From positions 1 through 21,654 of IMG/VR virus record IMGVR_UViG_3300035182_000073: a stretch of 21,654 nucleotides of DNA. One strand, written 5' to 3'. Positions 16,097 through 21,654 of this stretch are shown here, one piece after another (positions within the stretch are counted from its first letter, which is position 1; each line of letters begins with the position of its first letter). The notes below the pieces were generated by a model that was not told the DNA's origin, searched no databases, and saw nothing but the letters and a program-made list of their open reading frames with translations. The DNA is from a virus. The position numbers and the translations under genes are program-made.

Positions 16097-16735
16097 TTAT
16101 ACAAAACCTTTGTTGTATATGTTCTTAAATAGGCTTTCTTGGTTATTCGCAAATCCACGTTCTAACAATTTTGTACAATTATTTTCAAAACGCAGAAGAC
16201 AGCTATCACTTGTTTTTTGGTTATTAGGGCCACCTAAAGAGCTATACGCTTTAAATGCTATATAACTGCATATAGGTTCTAAGAACATTCTAGAAATAGC
16301 TATATCTTCTGACAGATCTGTTACTTGAGGAAGTAACATTTTACACACAAAATTAAGATGTAAGTTATCTAAAGGATTACTAACTAAAAAAGTATTAGCT
16401 GCAATTTCCTTAATATCAAAAGAGTTCAAATCATCAATTGTATTTGGAAATGTTAAAGGTACTCCAAAATCATCATACACTTCAAGTACTTTAATAACAT
16501 TAGGATCTGTAATAGTATACACTTTAAGATCTTCATAAGTAGGTAAGGTAATAACTATGGTTTTTAAGTTAAACCTAGTACTTAGTTCTGTAATTGCTAA
16601 ATTCAAATAGTTAATTAAAACATTTACAGTATTAGCATTAGCAGCATTATAAGGGTTATTCCTGAAGGACTCTCCTAGAGATAAATTATAAATATCTCCA
16701 TAAGCTACACTATTTAGCACGTCACTTACTAGCAT
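16097..16735 (-). CDS. Putative neck or head-tail connector protein
   Basis: A 212-residue, mixed alpha/beta protein. A helical first 50 residues (with I-N-Y-L-N-L-A-I-T-E-L-S-T-R-F) is followed by a strand block around D-P-N-V-I-K-V-L-E-V-Y-D-D, and a helical C-terminus. This layout (N-terminal helices, strand insertion, C-terminal helices, about 200 residues) is typical of phage adaptor/connector proteins that sit below the portal. The position at the head of the fibre genes fits. A GGAG lies eight bases before the ATG and a candidate promoter lies about 50 bases upstream. Confidence 0.6.
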   Translation of the reverse strand: MLVSDVLNSVAYGDIYNLSLGESFRNNPYNAANANTVNVLINYLNLAITELSTRFNLKTIVITLPTYEDLKVYTITDPNVIKVLEVYDDFGVPLTFPNTIDDLNSFDIKEIAANTFLVSNPLDNLHLNFVCKMLLPQVTDLSEDIAISRMFLEPICSYIAFKAYSSLGGPNNQKTSDSCLLRFENNCTKLLERGFANNQESLFKNIYNKGFV

Positions 16736-16770
16736 TAAGCAAACTCCAATACAACTGAGAGTCGGTTATC

Positions 16771-16789
16771 AATTTATTTAGCATAAATT
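16771..16789 (-). repeat. AT-only inverted repeat overlapping the candidate promoter
   Basis: A seven-base-pair inverted repeat (AATTTAT and its complement) with a five-base spacer overlaps the -10 box at 16787-16792 and the likely start point. It could be an operator site or, being AT-only, have no function. Confidence 0.3.
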
Positions 16790-16795
16790 ATAGCA
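16787..16795 (-). promoter_or_regulatory. Candidate extended -10 promoter (TGCTATAAT)
   Basis: On the minus strand the gap 16736-16810 has TGC directly followed by TATAAT, a full match to the extended -10 box (TGnTATAAT) used by housekeeping sigma factor. A consensus -35 at the right distance is not evident, which is usual with extended -10 promoters. A GT-rich run lies just upstream. It would drive the neck and fibre block, starting about 50 bases before the neck gene. An AT palindrome overlaps it. Confidence 0.5.
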
Positions 16796-16810
16796 CACAC
16801 ACTACTTACA

Positions 16811-17698
16811 TTATCGATTAATTTGAGGTAGAGACACTACTTTACGTTTGTACTTAAAATACATTTCATCATTATTAGCATCATAGATATACTGTTTATA
16901 CACTTTTTTATAATCAGTTTGTTTATCAAAATTAGCATTTTGTCTGTAATTATTTATGCTCCATACTTGGAAAGGTATACTATCAAAGAAGTTAAAAGCA
17001 ACACTTCCAGTACCAAAGAAAGCCCTATTAGAAATTCTATCTAACACATCATGATATTTAAATACAAAATTCATACCCCATAAAAATTCACCTAAAGTTA
17101 GGTTATCAGTATTGACCAAAGTTTTTATAACGCTATCAAATAAACCATACTCATTGGTATTTAATACCTCATTATAAGGCATACGTCTTTGTTGATCAGT
17201 GTAGTTTAACATTTGCACACTACCTACAAGTTGATCCCCAATCTCTCCAGTAATTACTAACTTATTGTCTAAGAATCCTTCAGGCATTTCCCTAATGAAT
17301 TCATAACTTAGAAGTTTAGGGAACATTCTAGCACCTGTTGTTGCTACGTCTTTCTGTATATGATCAGCAAGCATAGGATACTCTTTAACAGATGATAAAG
17401 ACATACCAACACTAAACTCAATTCCAGCAGCAACTAAGGCATAGAATACTAGAGTAGAATCTATACCACCACTCCAGAGTAATACTACATCTTTAAGCGG
17501 ATGTGCTTTAATTTTCTCAATCTGCATATCAATACATTCTTGAAAAGTAGTATTTGCATATGTAGCTTTATCTTCAGAAGTAGGGACAGTATTTACAGTA
17601 TTGACTATACCTTCTAAAGTACCTGTTCTATCGCAGGGTATTACACCAAAAAACCTAAAAAATCTGATAGAGTCTGGTGAATTTTCAAAACCTAACAT
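16811..17698 (-). CDS. Asparagine-synthetase-like PP-loop ATPase without a glutaminase domain
   Basis: A 295-residue protein from the AsnB synthetase/PP-loop superfamily, which adenylates a carboxylate and lets an amine attack it. The PP-loop is L-W-S-G-G-I-D-S (74-81 from the ATG used here). The second family motif is I-T-G-E-I-G-D-Q-L-V-G-S (149-160), matching the AsnB G-E-G-x-D-E-x-x-G block except Q for E. The family's N-terminal glutaminase domain with Cys at position 2 is absent; only ~75 residues precede the PP-loop. I chose the ATG at 17698 over one 33 bases upstream because AGGAA sits seven bases before it and the longer frame would overlap the cupin gene. Possible roles are amide formation or amino-acid ligation of an acyl or sugar substrate. 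A tRNA-thiolation or ExsB-like PP-loop enzyme is less likely, because of the AsnB-type second motif. Confidence 0.75.
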   Translation of the reverse strand: MLGFENSPDSIRFFRFFGVIPCDRTGTLEGIVNTVNTVPTSEDKATYANTTFQECIDMQIEKIKAHPLKDVVLLWSGGIDSTLVFYALVAAGIEFSVGMSLSSVKEYPMLADHIQKDVATTGARMFPKLLSYEFIREMPEGFLDNKLVITGEIGDQLVGSVQMLNYTDQQRRMPYNEVLNTNEYGLFDSVIKTLVNTDNLTLGEFLWGMNFVFKYHDVLDRISNRAFFGTGSVAFNFFDSIPFQVWSINNYRQNANFDKQTDYKKVYKQYIYDANNDEMYFKYKRKVVSLPQINR

Positions 17699-17705
17699 AT
17701 AAATA

Positions 17706-17710
17706 TTCCT
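17706..17710 (-). promoter_or_regulatory. Ribosome binding site that sets the PP-loop gene start
   Basis: AGGAA lies seven bases upstream of the ATG at 17698 and overlaps the end region of the cupin gene. No comparable motif precedes the in-frame ATG at 17731, so the shorter start is preferred. Confidence 0.6.
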
Positions 17711-17711
17711 A

Positions 17712-18317
17712 TTAAACTTCAAACGTACCATTACGCATTGGGTGATTATTTTCCAGTACTGTAGAACTATACACGTGCATAGGTACTACAAGTAAGTAGT
17801 CATCTTCAGTAACAAAATGGTGTGGTGTCATCTTATCAAGTACAAGTACATCACCAGGATTTAGTGTAACTTTTAACTCATCTGACATACCTTGAACGCT
17901 ATACCCACTTCCACCAATAACTCTAACTACTCTAGTAGTTGAATGTATATGATGAGCTTGTTCTTGAGTTCCTTTAGGTAGATATAACAACTGTAATGTA
18001 GGATCCCCATGTCTTACAGGAGGGAATACTTGTTGTGAACTGCAACCATTAATGTAAGGTAAATTAACAATACTCTCATAGCTAGATGTTTTACTTTCAC
18101 ACTGGTATCCTCTAACTAATACAGCTAGAGAATCACTTTTAATCTTAGTACCACCTCTGTGTATACTAGCATTAGTATCATTAATTATCCATAAAGAATC
18201 ACCTAAAGGGATATCTACTTCATGTTCACCTACGTATACAGTATAAGCATATAAATCATATTTATTTGATTGAAGTATTGTTGTATCACCCGCAGGTACT
18301 TTTATAATATTAAACAT
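17712..18317 (-). CDS. Cupin-fold protein
   Basis: A 201-residue protein. Its second half (about 107-182) has a cupin barrel: G-T-Q-E-Q-A-H-H-I-H (116-125) gives the H-x-H metal-ligand pair (H123 and H125), a Gly turn follows at G135-G138, and N-P-G-D-V (153-157) with H166/H167 forms cupin motif 2. The usual Glu of motif 1 is not obvious. The first half (about 20-75) has a similar strand spacing and may be a degenerate second cupin. Cupins serve as isomerases, oxygenases or sugar epimerases, or as binding proteins, so the substrate cannot be read. It lies 12 bases after the 95-residue gene and very near the PP-loop gene, which suggests shared function. Confidence 0.75.
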   Translation of the reverse strand: MFNIIKVPAGDTTILQSNKYDLYAYTVYVGEHEVDIPLGDSLWIINDTNASIHRGGTKIKSDSLAVLVRGYQCESKTSSYESIVNLPYINGCSSQQVFPPVRHGDPTLQLLYLPKGTQEQAHHIHSTTRVVRVIGGSGYSVQGMSDELKVTLNPGDVLVLDKMTPHHFVTEDDYLLVVPMHVYSSTVLENNHPMRNGTFEV

Positions 18318-18329
18318 AGATTAATACCT

Positions 18330-18617
18330 TTAATTTGAATTAGCATTTTCTAATAATTTTTCTAACTTTATAGCATCATTAAATGAGTATCTATCAATAA
18401 TATGAAATTCCCCGTCAATGAAGTATATATCTTTATTAGGATTATTAATAACTTTTGCTGTTACTTTTGAAAGGGATACCCCTTCTTTTATTTGATCTGT
18501 AATATCGATCATATCTGCAGGATGGAACTTAATAGCATCTGGTGTAGTGTTAGGATACACTTTACTTTTTATTACCCTATTTTGTGCATTAAGTTTTACA
18601 TAATAAACATTACTCAT
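18330..18617 (-). CDS. Small uncharacterised protein after the large terminase
   Basis: A 95-residue protein with strand-rich first half (V-Y-Y-V-K-L-N-A at 4-11; R-V-I-K-S-K-V-Y at 14-21) and a charged helical C-terminus (from about 78). There is no signal peptide or transmembrane helix. An AAGGA lies nine bases upstream. It is followed by the cupin gene. It resembles small fibre-chaperone or virion-associated proteins in length only; I do not recognise it. Confidence 0.55.
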   Translation of the reverse strand: MSNVYYVKLNAQNRVIKSKVYPNTTPDAIKFHPADMIDITDQIKEGVSLSKVTAKVINNPNKDIYFIDGEFHIIDRYSFNDAIKLEKLLENANSN

Positions 18618-18633
18618 AGTATCTAATCCTTAT

Positions 18634-20217
18634 CTACACAATATACGAGCTATAAGCTCCACCAGTCAACTCAGGCTCATCTTCAAACATATCACCTGTC
18701 TTTGCGTTTACAGTCTCTTCTGAGGGCTTCCAAGGGGTTAGTTTAGCTAACATAGACACTGTGTCAATAGCATCATCGTGCTTACTTTTAAACCCTTTAG
18801 GGGAAGCATAACGCAATTCTTGTAGTAATTCTAGCACTAAAGGATGTTCACGCATATCTTCTGGTAACCATATCTTTTTAGTTTTAAACCAAGGGAGTAC
18901 TACGTTGAATCTTTCCATCTTATTAGTAGCAGGTCTAATGCCTGCTTTACCACTGTTATTCTCACTAGCAAGAGTAAAGTAAACATTCCTAGCAACCATC
19001 TGATCGTAGATCCAAGAGACAAAACCTCCTTGTTGACCAGATACTTCAACACCTACTTGCTGAGGTTTATACATCTGGACCAGTCTAAATAGATCATCAA
19101 CGTTCTTATCCATTAACTGTCTTTTACATATACCATCTACCAGTAACCAATCACCATTATTAGTATATGCCCATACACTTATAACACTATAGTCACTAGC
19201 TTTACTTTCACTAGTAGCAAAGTCAGTAGTAATATAGAAGTTATACCTTTCTTTATTCTGCTGTACTTTCTTAGAATCATACCACACTAAGTCATGATCA
19301 AAGACTAACCTATCATCATCACTAATAATTCTTAGCATCAACTCTTGCATGAAGCTATCTACTTTTCCTGCAAGGACTGCCTTATCATATTGATCTTTAA
19401 CATACTGATATGTAAATCGATCTTCCCATGCTCCTCTAAACTCTCCTGGAGCACACGGGAAAGTGTTGCATACTGGAAATACGTTAACGTACCACGCACC
19501 AGATTCAGCAGCTTTATATAAAGGGTCGTTACTGTTGAACGGAGTACCGTTCCAAATAATTTTACGTCTTGTAGGATGTAGTGCATAATCAATAGCCTTA
19601 TATACAGTATCCTCGATACTGGCTGTAATTGTAGGGCTTCTAGCGCCTTCGTCAGAAACCAAGTCATCTAATAAAGCAAAGTTAGGTCTCTTACCCATTT
19701 CCTTACTACCACGAACACCAGTTAATGCACCGTACCCTTTGATAATAAGCTTCTTGCCATCTTTATTAGTAAACTCCCATCGAATATCAGTAAACTTAGC
19801 TTCAGGGACATATTGCTGTAAAAACTCACTATTCTCCCATCTAAACTCTAAGTTTTTCCTCATATTCTTTACACCATTCTCTATACTATCACTTACATAT
19901 AGAGCTAGATCTACTTTACCGAATCCATATAATTCACCATAAGTAGCCAAGTATAAAAACATATACTCACCAAATACAGTAGTCTTACCTGAACCACGGA
20001 ATAGCATATTAAGTGTATTAGCTTTACCACCAGCAATCTGATCCAGCATCTTATAATGGATAATAGGAGTTAAGTTCTCTTCACCATCAGTACCATTAAC
20101 CAACTTAATAAAGTTAACAAACTCTAATGAGAACTCACTAGGGACGTAATTAACATCATTACCGTAATCAACTTGATTAAGCCAAGCTTCTACAGATTGC
20201 TTTATCGGTTTATCCAT
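18634..20217 (-). CDS. terL: Terminase large subunit (packaging ATPase/nuclease)
   Basis: A 527-residue motor protein that packages phage DNA and cuts it. The ATPase half has Walker A F-R-G-S-G-K-T-T (73-80), Walker B F-A-L-L-D-D-L (180-186) and a coupling motif W-N-G-T-P-F (222-227). The nuclease half has a first Asp in T-T-D-F-A-T (D332), an acidic residue in V-G-V-E-V-S-G (E391), and the C-terminal Asp cluster K-H-D-D-A-I-D (479-485). Size and order are complete. It starts on a TAATG overlap with the ferritin gene, so its translation is likely coupled to that gene; the best AAGGA lies 12 bases upstream. Confidence 0.95.
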   Translation of the reverse strand: MDKPIKQSVEAWLNQVDYGNDVNYVPSEFSLEFVNFIKLVNGTDGEENLTPIIHYKMLDQIAGGKANTLNMLFRGSGKTTVFGEYMFLYLATYGELYGFGKVDLALYVSDSIENGVKNMRKNLEFRWENSEFLQQYVPEAKFTDIRWEFTNKDGKKLIIKGYGALTGVRGSKEMGKRPNFALLDDLVSDEGARSPTITASIEDTVYKAIDYALHPTRRKIIWNGTPFNSNDPLYKAAESGAWYVNVFPVCNTFPCAPGEFRGAWEDRFTYQYVKDQYDKAVLAGKVDSFMQELMLRIISDDDRLVFDHDLVWYDSKKVQQNKERYNFYITTDFATSESKASDYSVISVWAYTNNGDWLLVDGICKRQLMDKNVDDLFRLVQMYKPQQVGVEVSGQQGGFVSWIYDQMVARNVYFTLASENNSGKAGIRPATNKMERFNVVLPWFKTKKIWLPEDMREHPLVLELLQELRYASPKGFKSKHDDAIDTVSMLAKLTPWKPSEETVNAKTGDMFEDEPELTGGAYSSYIV

Positions 20218-20810
20218 TAATCATCAGTATCCTTAGAATCATTATCACCATCATCGTCATCATCATCATCATCAGTATCAGCGATCTTTCTATATGCATC
20301 TAACATATACTCATCTAATTCAATTCGTAAAGAACCTTTGAACCAATCAGGAGTAGCACTATCCGAGAGTTTCATTTGATTAATTTTACCTATTAATCCA
20401 ATAAATAAACTCTCTTCTTCTCTTTGTTCAGACAAGAACCAGTTAATTAGTTTAGAACTTACATAATCATCAGCCTCATTAGCAGCTTCTTTAATAGCTA
20501 CAATAAGTTTAGTAGTATTCTGCTCTAAAGCTAATGAAGCATATACAGTATCTTCTAGGTTTTCGATAGTACCAATATCAAACTTATTCAAAGTAAAAGC
20601 TTCAGGCATATACCCAAGATCCAACAAATAACTGATGAATCTATCTCTATGATTCATCTCACCTTTAGCCTGTATAGTGAACAATTTAGCAGCACCATCA
20701 TACCCATTAAATGAACACCAGTTAGCTAGTTCAATGTAAATTAAGTTATTACTATTTTCTACACTAATCTGTCTTTGTATTAACTTTAATACTGTGTTAT
20801 CTATCTTCAT
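20217..20810 (-). CDS. Ferritin with intact ferroxidase centre and poly-Asp tail
   Basis: A 197-residue ferritin of the bacterial FtnA type, which oxidises Fe(II) and stores iron in a 24-subunit cage. Aligning by eye with E. coli FtnA (165 residues) gives the ferroxidase ligands E18, Y25, E51, H54, E96, Q129 and E132. The fingerprints are A-N-W-C-S (29-33), G-Y-D-G-A-A-K-L-F (36-44), G-E-M-N-H (50-54) and S-E-Q-R-E-E-E (127-133). The one difference at this centre is G50 where FtnA has E49 (third iron site). A loose acidic tail (D180 to D197, 13 of 18 residues Asp) follows the cage helices. The gene sits between the small-terminase region and terL, with an AGGA about nine bases upstream and a one-base overlap with terL. 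Rubrerythrin or bacterioferritin are less likely: there is no rubredoxin Cys motif and the layout is FtnA-like. Confidence 0.9.
   Translation of the reverse strand: MKIDNTVLKLIQRQISVENSNNLIYIELANWCSFNGYDGAAKLFTIQAKGEMNHRDRFISYLLDLGYMPEAFTLNKFDIGTIENLEDTVYASLALEQNTTKLIVAIKEAANEADDYVSSKLINWFLSEQREEESLFIGLIGKINQMKLSDSATPDWFKGSLRIELDEYMLDAYRKIADTDDDDDDDDGDNDSKDTDD
20250..20273 (-). repeat. GAT triplet microsatellite encoding eight Asp
   Basis: Eight consecutive Asp codons (seven GAT and one GAC, seen as ATC/GTC units on the plus strand) encode D180-D187 of the ferritin. Such a run may vary in copy number by slippage. Confidence 0.8.
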
Positions 20811-20836
20811 TACATCATTCCTATAAACACTGACAA

Positions 20837-21187
20837 TTAAACCAAGGGGTACAATAGATCAAGATTCTCTCTATTAATTATCATTATTGTACCATTCTCA
20901 GGTACATCAACATAACCAATACCTAAGTATAAACCTACTAAATCTTCTTTATAATTTACCAATATCATATTACATTTAGCAACCTTACCACCTAAACCCA
21001 ACTCTTCTACCATAGGCATATACACTGAACCATTAGGGTTATATTTCATAATTTCAATAACATCATCCAGGTCATCTAAAGTAATTTCTTTAAATATGCC
21101 CTTACTAGTTTTAGAAGCTATATCTCTAATTTCTCCTGTATTACCGAAGTTATTTAGAAATAAATTAACAGCTTTATGTTTTAGCAT
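20837..21187 (-). CDS. Small uncharacterised protein between small terminase and ferritin
   Basis: A 116-residue protein. Residues 34-50 (I-T-L-D-D-L-D-D-V-I-E-I-M) read as a helix like the opening of GNAT proteins. A strand block (about 75-95, I-L-V-N-Y-K-E-D-L-V-G-L-Y-L-G) recalls the lysine/acid-rich strand before the cofactor loop in that family, but the protein is too short for a full GNAT domain. The start is on a TAATG junction with the small terminase gene. I do not assign a function. Confidence 0.55.
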   Translation of the reverse strand: MLKHKAVNLFLNNFGNTGEIRDIASKTSKGIFKEITLDDLDDVIEIMKYNPNGSVYMPMVEELGLGGKVAKCNMILVNYKEDLVGLYLGIGYVDVPENGTIMIINRENLDLLYPLV

Positions 21188-21654
21188 TACTCTTGTTCCT
21201 CACATGTACCTTGGATAATTTTACTATGTGCTACATCAATTACACTCATAGCGCCAGTACTAATAGCAGTTAATTGAGCTTGAGCTAATGCTCTAGTAGC
21301 TTCTCTTAATTCATCAATACTCTTACTCTCTTTAACACCCATCTCAATCTCAATTTTCCTAGTCTCAGGTTGTTTTAGATGAGTTAATAAACTATTAGCA
21401 GCATCACTTCTAACCTTCTCACTAACAGCATTTCTCATCAGTTCTGCTTGTACATTAATAGCCTCTTGATAGATGTCTTGGTTCAATACATGAGTAGGTA
21501 TTAAACTCTGTTCCATAATTAGATTAACTAACTTGTTCTTATTATAAGCACTAGCAAATCCACTAATATGATTAGCAGAAGCACCTTCTTGAAGTAGTCT
21601 AGCATATCTATCTGGGAATGTACTACGGTAACTATCACTAATACCTCTACCCAT
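21187..21654 (-). CDS. Terminase small subunit-like protein (start at the window edge)
   Basis: A 155-residue, mostly helical, charged protein. The order is an N-terminal helical part (F-P-D-R-Y-A-R-L-L-Q-E-G), then a segment T-H-V-L-N-Q-D-I-Y-Q-E, a Leu-rich helix, then K-E-S-K-S-I-D-E-L-R (108-117) and a helical C-terminus with A-L-A-Q-A-Q. This overall pattern is common among small terminase subunits that recognise the packaging site, and its place upstream of the large terminase fits. The ATG lies at the last bases of the window, so an upstream start cannot be excluded. Confidence 0.6.
   Translation of the reverse strand: MGRGISDSYRSTFPDRYARLLQEGASANHISGFASAYNKNKLVNLIMEQSLIPTHVLNQDIYQEAINVQAELMRNAVSEKVRSDAANSLLTHLKQPETRKIEIEMGVKESKSIDELREATRALAQAQLTAISTGAMSVIDVAHSKIIQGTCEEQE

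Noticed and set aside
16003-16100. TATAAT-like stretch at the neck-gene stop as a promoter
   Set aside because: It overlaps the stop codon and would start transcripts too close to the next start; the spacing is not convincing.
1-21654. CRISPR arrays, tRNA genes or insertion-sequence ends
   Set aside because: No regularly spaced direct repeats, cloverleaf-like segment or transposase was seen on either strand.

Overview
The window is a compact, AT-rich stretch of a tailed double-stranded DNA phage (Caudoviricetes), or of a prophage of one. Every supported gene is on the minus strand, so the genes read from position 21654 down to 1. Genes are packed with stop/start overlaps (several TAATG junctions) and gaps of about 100 bases or less, and I see no tRNA, rRNA, CRISPR array or insertion sequence. 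The host is not identifiable from this sequence. Shine-Dalgarno motifs (AGGAG, AAGG) and an M15-type endolysin point to a bacterial host. A galactosaminidase-like tail spike suggests a host with galactosamine-containing exopolysaccharide, which is inference.

Layout in transcription order. (1) Packaging block, 21654-18634: small terminase-like protein, a small unknown protein, a phage-encoded ferritin with an intact ferroxidase centre, and the large terminase. (2) Metabolic insert A, 18617-16811: a small unknown protein, a cupin, and an asparagine-synthetase-like PP-loop ATPase that lacks the glutaminase domain. (3) Neck and fibre block, 16735-6734: it starts behind a candidate extended -10 promoter and holds a putative neck protein, a small structural protein, a 1032-residue spike with an interrupted GH114-like barrel, small accessory proteins, a collagen-like fibre protein, a beta-rich 861-residue fibre and two proteins that share a head domain. 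(4) Lysis cassette, 6666-5403: membrane-anchored coiled-coil protein, M15 endolysin and 3-TM holin. (5) Metabolic insert B, 5394-3697: a possible GNAT-like protein, an acyl carrier protein and a compact beta-ketoacyl synthase with a complete Cys-His-His triad. (6) Head block, 3697-1: portal, small conserved protein, scaffold, and the first codons of what is probably the major capsid protein.

The most unusual content is non-structural genes embedded in the late morphogenesis operon. The KS and ACP genes are adjacent and translationally coupled, and could form a minimal acyl-condensing unit. The PP-loop ligase and cupin, elsewhere in the same block, are the sort of enzymes that could amidate or tailor a product. 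The ferritin sits between the two terminase genes. Whether these act as one pathway is a hypothesis. That each is an intact-looking, family-recognisable gene in a late phage operon is read directly from the sequence.
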